Assembly: GCF_011745365.1 (NCBI RefSeq)
Contig: NW_024468909.1
Coordinates: 1,054,001 to 1,118,000 of the forward strand
From: Cryphonectria parasitica EP155
Lineage: Eukaryota > Ascomycota > Sordariomycetes > Diaporthales > Cryphonectriaceae
DNA length: 64,000 bases
Direction of reading: 5' to 3'
Below the pieces are notes generated by a model. It was given only the letters and a program-made list of their open reading frames with translations, searched no databases and was not told the origin of the DNA. Made by a program: the position numbers and the translations under genes. Below, in pieces: positions 21,370-32,068 of the stretch (within the stretch, counting starts at the first letter, position 1; each line of letters opens with the position of its first letter).

Positions 21370-23342
21370 AGAGGATCTGCCGTGCGAGTATTGCCATGGG
21401 AAAAAAGAAAGAGCAAAAGTGAGAAAATCGTGGCTTCCGCCGTCGTGAAGTCCAGATGATGGCCTACAGAGCTGCTGAAGGCGTCCAGAAGCAGTGGAGA
21501 TGGGTTTGCCCAGGTTGTGTTGGACGTGTCGAGGAATGTATTCTATTGTAGTGCAGTCTACAAGGCACACTATAGAAGGCATCTTAAAGCTGTGTAAAGA
21601 TATGACTAAACTTCAACAAGCGTGGTAAATGATTTGCTCCATTATCAAATATTTTGGCTCGCATCTCTGGGGCTTGTCAAAGTCCAGTAATGGAAGTCAT
21701 TGATGAAAGAAGATTGCACACTAGACATTCATGCACTTACGTGCTTAATTTCTTGATTTGCCGAAGGAGGAAGAGTAAATTTAGAAATTTCAGATACTCT
21801 AATGTTGCCGAAAAATCTTGATGTGTTTCCAGATAGACGTATATCTATTGGTAATAAAAATCGCTATGCCTCATCCACCACAAAGGAAAGTTGCGAAAAC
21901 CAGGAACTACAACCCTTTGACAATTAAACAGTAGGCAGATCCATTCATTTAACGCTAGAGACCTTGAATTGGATAACATCATCAAAATACCTGCCTTACA
22001 GTAATCATGCTGTTGGAAGTATGAAATCTTGGTTGTTGAATGAACCTTTGGGGATTTTACAGAATCAGGCATGCGATCATCCAGTCCGGCAATCACCTGG
22101 AGGCTAGTGAGAGTTTTGGGCTATCAGTTGGGCCAACGACTTCTCAAACAACTGTTTAGCCAAATACCGATTGGTAGACGAATCACACCTAATAATGAGG
22201 GCTATATATTGTCATCTGGTTTCACACCATGACTTTGAAGTTTATAACGATCTTTTTGATTGTTCTTTCTCAGTGGAACTTTTAACAGTTTCCATCCCTC
22301 AGGCCGATGTGGGGCCTCGTGAACACTGAAGGTTTCCAGCCATCTTGCCTTTGAAATCTAATAGAAAAGAAATGGACAACATTTTGACCACTGCCCACAC
22401 CCAAAACATGATGCTACGTGCGCAAATTTGCAATAATTACGGAATAATCTAATGCTGGAAGTATAAAGTCGACTCAGCTCTTACACTGACAGCAACAGGG
22501 GTCCCCTGAAGATGTTTAAACCGTGATTAAGCGACGAGCCCTGAGTCTCACTGTCTCACAAGGGAGTAGTTGCTATTACAATTGGCTAGGCTAATAGAAC
22601 TATGACACCTAAGAAAGACCACCTGACAGACTATGAAGATGCAGTGACTAAAAAGTTCGTAGGGGGTGAAACTTCACGACAAGGTATGCAGCAGCCCTGG
22701 AGATTTCCAAGGTAACGCGCACCAGGATTTCCACGGCACAAAAGGAGCCCCACAATTCCCCCGGCCGTTCGCCCCGCACAGAAAGATGGCAGGTGCGAAT
22801 GGTGCTCTTTTCGACCCTTCTGAAAGAGGCCCTGGCCCTTATCGTCTTCTCCACCAGGGCCAGTGCTCTTGCCGATGGAGCCATAGGCCTGGGGAAGCCG
22901 CTCTCTGCAGGGACAATTCATCATACGTGCCAGGTACTTGCCTATTCATATACGTGTTTGTTGTCCTCCTTCTCTTTCCTCCCTTTGCTCGTCCTCAACC
23001 AACCACTGTGGTTTTGTTTTTGTACATCTTGATCAAGTTGACGACCCCTGACGAAACTGTGCGACTTACTTGTGGGTGTTTGTCGGCACATGGTGTGCCC
23101 TTCGCCCTCCACCCATTCTTTTCAAAGTCACTCTGTAATCTGGAGACAACTAACCCCTCCTTTGCTCCCTCCCTTTGACCCGCCAATTGACAATTGCTGG
23201 CAGATACGCAAGTACTTGTTGCGTTCGCCATACCGTTTTCCATAACCGATATCACACAAATTTCCCCAGAGTTGGAACCCCGCTCTCCAACTTTTCGCTG
23301 CACCACCACCACCACCACCACTACTGGCACCACTTAGCATCC
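21370..23342. other. Spacer and 5' leader, no certain gene
   Basis: 21.4-22.6 kb is AT-rich with no coding signal. 22.6-23.34 kb is richer in C/T and probably contains the promoter and leader of the thiamine-diphosphate enzyme; open frames there overlap on both strands and show no domain. A (CAC)7 tract occurs just before the start codon. Confidence 0.4.
23301..23321 (+). repeat. (CAC)7 trinucleotide repeat in leader
   Basis: Seven CAC units about 20 bases before the ATG at 23343, in the presumed 5' UTR. Confidence 0.8.
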
Positions 23343-25656
23343 ATGTCAATCACAGCCCTTCTTCGTCTCCGGCCTGCACCAGGGACCCGGACCAGTCACA
23401 TCTGCCGGAATTACCGCGCCTATATACCAGCACTCGCACCAGCACCAGCACTCGGAAATGCTGCCGGTCCTCTTTCCCGAGGTCACTCATCCGGGAGCAA
23501 TGATGCCCGCAGTAGTAGTGGACGGCTCCGGTCTAGGACCGATGGCCTCAATCACATTAGTCGCCTGGAACCTCCATCCTCAGTCTCGAGGTTCTCCTCA
23601 CTCTCCCCTGCCAAGTCCTTGACACTTTCATCATCGGCTGTTGGGCAAACAGCATCATCACCAGTCATATCACAGCCTATCAGACACGCTCACAGCACAG
23701 CGTCTCCGCCCAACATGTATACTACATCCTTTGCCTTTTTCGAGGCCATCTGGGAGGCTGGTATCACCCATTGCTTCGTGAACCTGGGCTCAGACCATCC
23801 CAGCATCATCGAGGCCATGGTCAAGGGCCAACGTGAGAAGAAGGGAGCCTTTCCTCGCATCATCACATGTCCCAATGAGGTGAGTGATCTTGCTGTGTTG
23901 CACGCACACACACACAGATGTCTCAGAATATAGTCTAGTAATTACATAATGACACATACTGACAAAACGAGCTTTCAGATGGTCGCCATGTCTATGGCTG
24001 ACGGGTACGCCCGCCTCACCAACAAGCCACAGGCTGTCATCGTCCACGTCGACGTCGGCACGCAAGGCTTCGGCGCTGCCGTACACAATGCCAGCACGGG
24101 TAGGGCGCCCGTTCTCCTCTTTGCGGGCCTCTCGCCGTTCACTCTTGAGGGCGAGATGCGCGGCTCCCGCACTGAGTACATCCACTGGATCCAGGACGTA
24201 CCCGACCAGAAGCAAATCCTGGCTCAGTATATGCGGTACAGCGGCGAGCTGCGCACGGGTAAGAACGTCAAACAGATGGTCAACCGCGCCCTGCAATTCG
24301 CGCGGTCAGCGCCTCAGGGCCCTGTATACCTGTGTGGCGCCCGCGAGGTCATGGAGGAGGATATCCAGCCCTACTCGGTTGAGCAGAAGTATTGGGAGCC
24401 CGTGGAGCTGGGTGGCCTGCCGTCGCATGGCGTCAAAGACATTGCTGAGGCGCTGGCGGGTGCCAAGGAGCCGCTGGTGATCACTGCATATGCCGGTCGG
24501 AACCACAAGTTCCCCGCGAAGCTGGTCGAGCTGGCGAACACCGTCAAGGGGCTGCGTGTGCTGGACACGGGCGGTAGCGATATGTGCTTTCCTGCATCTC
24601 ACCCGGGCTGGGTGGGCCTCAGATTCGGCCGCGAGGACGTGATCCAGTCCGCTGATGTCATCCTCGTGCTGGACTGCGACGTGCCGTGGATTCCGACGGG
24701 GTGCAAGCCCAAGAAAGACGCCAAGATCTTCCATGTTGACTGTGACCCGTTGAAGCAGATGATGCCATTGTTCTACATCGACGCAGAGCAGCGATACAGG
24801 GCGGACAGCCTGACCGCGACCGAGCAGATCACTGAGCGTCTCAAGACCGACGAGACATTAAAGTCCACACTTGCAAGTGCAGAGGCCAGCGAGCGGGGTG
24901 AGGCACTCCAGGCAAGCTACAACAAGAGGCTCGCGGATATCGAGGCGCGGATCAAGCCTACCGACAACGGCGAGTTCGGCTCGGGGTACCTGAGCAGGAG
25001 GCTCAAAGAGTTGTGCCCCAAGGAGACGATCTGGGCGATCGAGGCTGTCACCAACACGGTATTTGTACATGACAACCTGCAGCCTGAGGAGCCGGGTTCG
25101 TGGATCAACTGCGGCGGTGGTGGGCTGGGTTGGTCTGGTGGCGGTGCGCTGGGCATCAAGCTCGCGACGGATGCAGAGACGGGCGGGCCAGGTAAGGGCA
25201 AGTTCGTGGTACAGATCGTGGGCGATGGGACGTTTTTGTTCTCCGTGCCAGGGAGTGTCTACTGGATTGCTCAGCGATATGGCATTCCCGTGTTGACCAT
25301 TGTGCTGAACAACAAAGGTAAGTCGATATTATGCTTGCAATCAAACAGACTTGTTTCCCATTTATATATTGACTCTGTTATTTTCCCACCTCACAGGTTG
25401 GAACGCGCCGCGAAAGTCGCTCTTGCTCGTTCACCCAGACGGTTTGGGTTCCAAGGCAACCAACGAGGAGATCAACATATCCTTCCAGCCGACGCCCGAT
25501 TACGCCGGCATTGCCAAGGCGGCGGCCTGTGGTAACCTGTATGCTGCGCAGGTTGACAATGTCAAAGACCTCGATACTGTCCTGAAGGAAGCTATCGAAA
25601 GTGTCAAGAGCGGCACCAGCGCGGTGCTAGACTGCAAGGTACTCAAGGATTGCTAG
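23343..25656 (+). CDS. Thiamine-diphosphate enzyme, acetolactate synthase-like, mitochondrial
   Basis: A ThDP-dependent enzyme of the acetolactate synthase/2-oxoacid decarboxylase superfamily; the exact reaction is unknown. Exons are 23343-23879, 23979-25317 and 25397-25656, giving 711 residues; introns are 99 and 79 nt with matching phases. The proton-relay Glu is in IITCPNE at residue 179, exactly at the first exon joint, followed by MVAMSMADGYARL. The ThDP/Mg motif begins IVGDGTFLFSVPG near residue 592 and ends with IVLNNKGWN near 622. The first ~120 residues are Arg/Ser/Ala-rich, poor in acidic residues and contain APAPAP repeats, like a mitochondrial presequence. A second ATG at 23715 (MYTTSFAFFEAIWEAG) begins the conserved domain and could give a cytosolic form. 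It lacks the marks to tell ALS from oxalyl-CoA or benzoylformate-type decarboxylases. Confidence 0.88.
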
Positions 25657-26949
25657 ATTCTGTTAGGCTCCTAGAAGCAGACCGCAGTGCGTCGATTAAG
25701 TCAAGTGTCTCGTCCATGTCGGATGGATGATGGGTGGGGGAGTTGTTGGTCGGGCAGACTTGAAGAAATCTCTTTTGGGCATTCCTTACTGCGGAATGAT
25801 ATAGACTGGTGATCGGCGCAAGACCTGTTGCATGCGACCATCGGAAACATATGCACCTATGATGATCTGATTTTCATGCCGTGTACCATCGCTTACGATG
25901 TGGTACTCCAGAGCTCACTATATTTTCCATGTCATTGGTTCTGCCCTGGTCACCTAAGCTGGTCTCAAGGTCTCGAACAGCACACATTTTTTTTTTCTTC
26001 CTATTCTTTTCTTTTCTTCCTCCCCCACCCCCTCCCAACTAAAAAGAAAAAAAAGACGCTGTTAAATAATTAAGACATTCCTCTGCAATGGTCCACCAAC
26101 CTGAAACTATCTTAATAGATGCGCGAGCTGCCCATCTATTTAGCCTCATATATGTGAGATGAGATTGCCGACGACGACATGGTTCTAGACCACTACCTAC
26201 ACGGGGAGATGTGTGTGGGTGAACCCTACCTGAGTAACGGTTCTTCTTGTCGATGAGACGACCAGCTCTTTTACTGTTGAGGCGATAAAGCCAAAGTAAA
26301 CACTCCGACGAAGAGACGAGGGAGAACATCTTGCCAAGCTGTTGTAACCCCCACCACGCAGCCCGACCTTCAAAAAGAGAGGAGAAAAGATAGCAAAGAA
26401 TAGAGATCGACAGGTCTAAATCTACCCTCCTGCATAACGGAATGCAATCCCCGTGGCCCCTACGTAAGAAGCTGTGGAGGGGAGGGTGTCAAACCTTGCT
26501 CAGTGGTGGTGGTAATAATGGTGGCGATAAATAAATTGATAAGTGAAGAACGAAGGCGAGTAGGAGAAGTAGGATGAGGCGGGTGATGGTGAGCCGTCTG
26601 GCCCCCCGGTGAGACCGGTTGGTTGCATTGGGAAAAGTCACCGACTCCTCCCCTGCTGGTGGTGTGCGGTGTGGCTAATTCTGTTGTTTAGCTGCCGCTT
26701 TCTACTATAGTCCACCAGCTTTAGTAGCTTGATAGCTCTACTATGGTACATGGTGGTTGGTGGAAGGGTCGAGGGGGGGTCGAGGGGCAAATTGCTCAGG
26801 TGCTTCTCTTGTCTCTCTCTTTTGGTTGCCCTGTAGCTGAGCAGCCAGGTATGAGCTCTGCAGTGGGTGGTGGTGGGTGGACGGATGATCAGCCACGGGA
26901 TCCCAGCTGGTCTAGGCTGGTCGAGTGATCTGCTGGGGTACGGTGCTCT

Positions 26950-26964
26950 GTGCTACTGTAGCAC
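26950..26964. repeat. Perfect inverted repeat GTGCTAC-T-GTAGCAC
   Basis: Seven-base arms with a one-base centre; with its flanks (GGTGC..GCACC) it extends the dyad. Could be a protein-binding dyad or a hairpin. Confidence 0.7.
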
Positions 26965-27010
26965 CATGGTACCTAGTATACGAGGGCTGTTAGGGGTCCT
27001 ACTGTGTGCT

Positions 27011-27066
27011 ATGGCACCTTTGCCCCTCATCGAGGTAACATCTGATGAGGCTCCTCATGGTGCCAT
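27011..27066. repeat. Nested inverted repeat (two-stem hairpin)
   Basis: Outer arms ATGGCACC (27011-27018) and GGTGCCAT (27059-27066) enclose inner arms CCTCATC (27025-27031) and GATGAGG (27044-27050). Both pairs are perfect and share one centre near 27038, so the sequence can fold into a single long hairpin with an internal loop. Confidence 0.75.
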
Positions 27067-28107
27067 GCTGCTCAACATTCTCCACTCCCCACCAGGTCTG
27101 AGGGAAAAAAATAATAAAAAAATTGCAACTGGCCATGAGCTTTTCATGTGGGCACAAGAATGAAAAGAGAATAAATGAACCTCCTCCTCCCTCTCCCAGC
27201 TCCTGCCGTGGTCAACGTTGGCACTTAGGACCCAACTACTCCTACCCTGTGCTGTGCTGCTGTGGATTCTAGGGCGGGGAGGGGACACAACCTGGACTGG
27301 CTTCTGTTCCCAGCACCTCTCTCCAATTTCTTCCCCACAATAACCACACTGGTCTGGACTGCAGTGGGCCCCACCCTCTAAAGACTTACCCCCCAGGGCC
27401 CTTAACTCCACGCCGCGCTTCTTCCCTCCCGAACAAAGAGCCAAGCCCAAAGTCACGCTCACTACTCGCCTTTTCTCCTACCGAGGTAGTCAATATCGCA
27501 TTTTCGTAGCTGGACGGGTCTCTTTTCTTCCTCCAACACCAACCCAGAGACAAGGTCGCGGTGAGACTTGGACGACAGGCCCAACCCAGCTCAGCCCAGT
27601 CCCAGGCGAGATCATGAGCAGCCTGATGCTAAGATTGCCGTCTCGAAGATTCATAGCAGCCATACGCATACGGGACCAGCCTCCGTGGCCCACGTAACCT
27701 CCAACCTCGACGAGAAGAGCCTATCCACAGACACAGACACGTGCCTACACCAAATACCATATCACTCACGCGCGCACAGAGACGAACGAAGGAGGCCCAT
27801 GCTAGGTGCTACCTTGTATACGCCACGACACCACAAGACACCAATCGCGCCGCGCAGGCAGGCAAACAAGAATAGCCACTACGCGCCGTCCTCAAAGTTT
27901 TCTCCCGCACGAGCGGTTACAAGGACAAGAGAGGGCCACACAGGTACAGAGGTCGTGAGGGACCGGATACAGGAGGATAGGGCAAGCCGGCTTGTACTGC
28001 TTCTCTGAGGGACAGACTTCTGTCTAGACCCCGCTTCAAGCTTGCCGAGCAGACAAGAAAATCGCGTCTGCCGACTGAAGCTCTTTGGTCGCGTGGAAGA
28101 CGGCGGG

Positions 28108-29328
28108 ATGTCGCCGAACCCCCAAGATGCAGGGGGAGCAACATCGCCAACAAGACCAGAATCGATGGCGGAAGATCACAACCTAGGGTCTGGCGACCAA
28201 CAACCCGTACCAAAGTCTCCTCCGCCGCCGCCCAACCCTTCGACCGACCCCAGGCTGATCGTCCAGCCGCCCCCGCCCAACCTCCAGCAGGTCACCTCCC
28301 CACAGCTCGGAGCACAGCCTGACGACATCTTCCAGGTCCCGGCGCTGGCTGCCCTCAAGCTGCTTAGCGCAGGCGTCGAGGCCCTTGTGCGCATCACGGG
28401 CGACATACCACCCACACCGCCGCCGACGACACCACACGTGCCGCACATGAGGGGTATGCAGGCCGAGAAGGAGAGCATTGTGAGGAACTACTCCGAGAAA
28501 AGCCTCGCGCGGCTGAGGGAGGTCGCGCGCCAGACCCAGGACGCAGGCAACACGCCAGGTCCGCCCCAAACTATCCCTGACAGCACGCACAAGCCGTCCT
28601 CTTCCTCCTCTCCGTCCTCCACGCCCCAGCAGGAGCAGTCGCCCGGGCTGTCGATCCCAACGCCCTCTCGTGCCGTTGCTGCGCCTATCGATGGTGTATA
28701 CATGAAGCCCACGCAGAGCCCCGAGCCCGGCGCTCCTGGGTCCTTCGCGCCTCCCACTTCTTCTACACCCACATCTGCGCTCGCACCCGAACCCTACGTG
28801 GTCATCGGTGCCAACAGCCAGCCGCTGAACCTGCAGCACAGTGCCATCACGCGCAAGTTCTACAGCAAGAAGCCGCCGCCGATCGGCATCGCAGACTACC
28901 TGCTTCGAATCCACCGTTTCTGCCCAATGTCGACGGCCGTCTACCTCGCCACCTCGCTCTACATCCACCGTCTCGCCGTCGATGAGCGGGCGGTGGCCGT
29001 CACGAAGCGTAACGCGCACCGTCTGCTGCTGGCCGGGCTGCGGGTCGCTATGAAGGCTCTCGAGGACCTGAGCTACCCACACGCCAAGGTCGCCAAGGTC
29101 GGCGGGGTCAGCGAGCTCGAGCTCGCTCGGCTCGAGATCAGCTTCTGCTTCCTGTGCGGCTTCGAGCTGGTCGTGGGGGCTGCGGTGCTGCAGGAGCACT
29201 GGGCCACGATGAAGAACGGACCCGACCTGGGCCACGTCGGCGGTGGTGGCGGGGGGGCTGTGCCTGGGATGAAACTGAACCTGAAGATACCGACACACCC
29301 TGGAACGCATGGGCGTTTCTCCCATTGA
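28108..29328 (+). CDS. Pho80/PREG-like cyclin
   Basis: A cyclin of the Pho80 family, which binds a Pho85-type kinase; in yeast and Neurospora (PREG) this pair restrains the phosphate-starvation regulator. 406 residues, single exon. The N-terminal 240 residues are Pro/Ser-rich and probably disordered. The cyclin box (about 246-385) reads ITRKFYSKKPPPIGIADYLL, RIHRFCPMSTAVYLATSLYI, then RLLLAGLRVAMKALEDLSYP and LELARLEISFCFLCGFELVV, the hallmark Pho80 pattern. A second in-frame ATG at 28165 follows. The frame is open upstream only without an ATG. The long leader with small upstream frames may limit translation. Fungi have several Pho80-like cyclins, so a phosphate role is likely but not certain. 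Confidence 0.88.
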   Translation: MSPNPQDAGGATSPTRPESMAEDHNLGSGDQQPVPKSPPPPPNPSTDPRLIVQPPPPNLQQVTSPQLGAQPDDIFQVPALAALKLLSAGVEALVRITGDIPPTPPPTTPHVPHMRGMQAEKESIVRNYSEKSLARLREVARQTQDAGNTPGPPQTIPDSTHKPSSSSSPSSTPQQEQSPGLSIPTPSRAVAAPIDGVYMKPTQSPEPGAPGSFAPPTSSTPTSALAPEPYVVIGANSQPLNLQHSAITRKFYSKKPPPIGIADYLLRIHRFCPMSTAVYLATSLYIHRLAVDERAVAVTKRNAHRLLLAGLRVAMKALEDLSYPHAKVAKVGGVSELELARLEISFCFLCGFELVVGAAVLQEHWATMKNGPDLGHVGGGGGGAVPGMKLNLKIPTHPGTHGRFSH

Positions 29329-29954
29329 GGAATCATATGTTGTTTTTGAGAAGAGGTGGGAGATCCAATGAGCAAGAAAGGGGGGAGGGAGGCACCAGCA
29401 GGAGACCGAAGTATAACAAGTTTACGCACGTATATACGAAGTTTGTGTCTGTGTGTATACGTCTGCAGATCACTCTGGACTTGGCTTCATGAATGTATAT
29501 ATTTCAATGTTGTAAGTATACCAGGTAGATGAGAGCAAGAGTAAACATGCATGTGGGTCTGGCAATTCCAGATTAATATGATCAAATTCGTCTTCTTTCT
29601 TTCTTCTCTATCTCTTTACGTTTCTCCCTCTTGGGGTTTTTTTTCTTCTTTCTTTCTCTGCTTTCTTTTTTCTTTTCGTAGGTATCGTCGTGCTTTGGTG
29701 GTGGCATCTGGTGGTAAAAGCTACAACAGGGCCACCCCTGTCTCTACTTTGTGACCAAGCAGGATGGAGGGGTTTCCCAGTGTGATGTGGAGGGGTAATT
29801 TTTGGAGAGGGGATGGGGGGTCTCACCTTCCTGCAAGTGACCAGAGGGGTATGACCACCGTAAATGCGGGGCTCAGTTCCCCTCCCAAAAGACCACCGCC
29901 GACGACAACCGCTGGCTGCCATCCCATCTCGGTCCATCTCTTGTAAGCACACAC
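29329..29954. other. Spacer with strong pyrimidine tract
   Basis: 3' UTR of the cyclin and promoter of the Xaa-Pro aminopeptidase. The plus strand carries a nearly pure C/T tract at about 29590-29680, typical of fungal core promoters. No gene is seen. Confidence 0.5.
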
Positions 29955-31764
29955 ATGCGTCTCCCGTCTTGCCGAGCAGGACATATTCTCCACTGGAGGT
30001 CGGCGCAATCAGCTGTCGTCCGTCCTAGCCTGCTCCACGCTACCAAGCCCCGATCAGCTCTATCGAGAGCTTGGAAGAGCACAAGCAATTCCTCCCTGAT
30101 CCAACGCCGCGGCATTGCGAGTTCAGCAGTCCGGTCCCTGAGTGCAGTCACGCCACCACCGCCATCACAGCGCGCAGACATGGCACCCTACGAGGAGGTC
30201 CTGAGGGGGAAATACCCTGGTAAACAGCATGCCAGGAAAGTGGTCGAGTATCTTCGGTCCAAGATCCCCGATGCCACGGGCGTCATCTATGTCGAGAGCA
30301 AGAAGGCGAAGCTCCACGAGGACTGTGACCAGGAGGAGCACTTCCGGTAGGAGAGGCTCATGCCCTTTGTCGAAAGCTTCCTTTTTCTCATCATTGTGTG
30401 CTCTCATAGTCAGCGCCGTTCGTTCTACTACCTTACAGGTTGTAACCTCCCCGACTGCCACTACACCTACGACATTAGCACCGACAAGGCGACTCTGTAC
30501 ATTCCTCCCATCGACCCTGAGTCCGTCATCTGGTCCGGGCTCCCTCTCTCCCAGCAAGAGGCTCTAGATCAGTACGACGTCGACGGTGTTAGCTATACGA
30601 CCGACGTCAATGGGTCCCTCGCCCACCTGGCCGCGTCGTCCAAGACCGTCTTCGCTGTCTCTGGCCAGGTCTCAGACAACATTACCTTCCTCGAGTTTGA
30701 CGACAAGAACATGACCATCCTGAAGGAGGCGATCCAGTACAGCCGCGCAATTAAGACACCCTATGAGGTTGCCCTCATCCAGAAGGCGAACGACATTTCC
30801 TCGGTGGGCCACAAGGCTGTTATGCAGGGGGTGAAGCACGCCGCCAACGAGTCGGAGCTGCACTCTATCTTCCTGTCCAACTGCACATCCAAGAATGCCA
30901 AGAACATGGCCTACGATGTGATAGCCGCCAGCGGCCGCGCTGCTGCTACCCTCCACTATGTCAGGAACGACCAACCCCTTGCGGGCAAGCAGAATGTGTT
31001 GCTTGACGCCGGCTGCGAGCTGAATTGCTACGCGAGCGACATCACGAGGACCTTCCCTATCAGCGGCAAGTTCACTCCTGAGAGCCGCGCGATATACGAC
31101 ATCGTGCTGAGGATGCAGAACGAGAGCATCAACATGCTCAAGGAGGGCGTGCGGTGGGACGACGTACACGAGACCGCGCACCGTATCGCCATCGATGGCC
31201 TGCTGGAGCTGGGAGTGCTCAAGGGAGACAAGGATGAGATCTTCAAGAGCCGGACCAGCGTGGCCTTCTTCCCTCACGGGCTAGGCCACTATCTAGGCAT
31301 GGACACGCATGATACCGGTGGCGACCCTAACTATGCGGATAAGGATGCTATGTTTAGGTATTTAAGGAAGAGAGGTACATTGCCTGCGGGTGCAGTGATC
31401 ACGGTGGAGCCAGGCGTAAGTTTCACAGGCTTCTTTTATGTCCTTGCTGCAAGGCTGAGAGACTGACATTGGTGTATGCCACAGATTTACTTCTGCAAAT
31501 TCATCATCGAGCCCGCGCTGCAAGACCCTATAGCTTCGAGATACATCGATGTGGATGTTCTGGAGAAATACTGGGATGTGGGTGGCGTGAGGTAAGTCGA
31601 CTTTACGGTCAAAGTACTGTACGTGGTGAGCATGACAACAAGGCTGATCATTCACTACCTGCAGGATCGAGGACAACGTCTTGATTACATCGAGTGGCTG
31701 CGAGAACCTGACATCCGTCCTCAAGGATGCGGATGAGATTGAGAAACTTATCTCATCTAGCTGA
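29955..31764 (+). CDS. pepP: Xaa-Pro aminopeptidase / prolidase (M24B), mitochondrial-type leader
   Basis: A dinuclear metal peptidase that removes an N-terminal residue before proline. Exons are 29955-30346, 30410-31415, 31485-31591 and 31665-31764, giving 534 residues; introns are 63, 69 and 73 nt with matching phases. Metal ligands are visible: two Asp in [20 protein letters not shown] (about 329 and 340), His in [19 protein letters not shown] (about 420-424), Glu in VITVEPG (about 463) and Glu in [16 protein letters not shown]. The creatinase-type N-terminal domain starts [18 protein letters not shown]. The first 75 residues are Arg/Ser-rich with few acidic residues, like a mitochondrial presequence; the second ATG at 30180 would give the ~459-residue length usual for fungal PepP. 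Symbol is by family resemblance. Confidence 0.93.
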
Positions 31765-32068
31765 ATCTGAGTGTTCGTGTCCTTAGTGCAATCAACTTTG
31801 ACGCCCCGAGATATTGGCAGCCATTCTCAAGTTTGAACAATGTTCTCCTGATCAGACGATCACTATGTTTGTGACAAAGCAAAAGGCATTGGTGTTGGTG
31901 CACAGCGGCTGTTCGATGTTCGACGTATTAACGCAATTTTAGCTAATCAGCATCCCATAATCATCGCATGTGATGATCGCTCGCAGTCAAACAAAACTCT
32001 CAAGACGTTCAATATCCCAGCGCTGAGTTTGGTTGACTTGTACACCATCTCATTAACAAAATAGGCCA
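31765..32068. other. Convergent 3' spacer
   Basis: 304 bases between two stop codons. No gene or strong signal seen. Confidence 0.5.

Larger units (their letters stand above)
25657..28107. other. Long spacer and leader upstream of Pho80-like cyclin
   Basis: No protein-coding gene recognised. 26.4-27.1 kb is rich in short inverted repeats and GGT/GTGG words; 27.2-28.1 kb is C/A-rich with several small upstream open frames, as in a long fungal 5' UTR. Pyrimidine tracts occur near 25989-26036. Confidence 0.4.

Noticed and set aside
22666..23178. 170-codon plus-strand frame before the ThDP enzyme
   Set aside because: Overlaps minus-strand frames of similar length, ends in low-complexity leader sequence and has no domain; treated as leader.
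28183..29325. 380-codon open frame on the minus strand over the Pho80-like cyclin
   Set aside because: Shadow of a GC-rich coding region; no domain, while the plus strand has a clear cyclin box.
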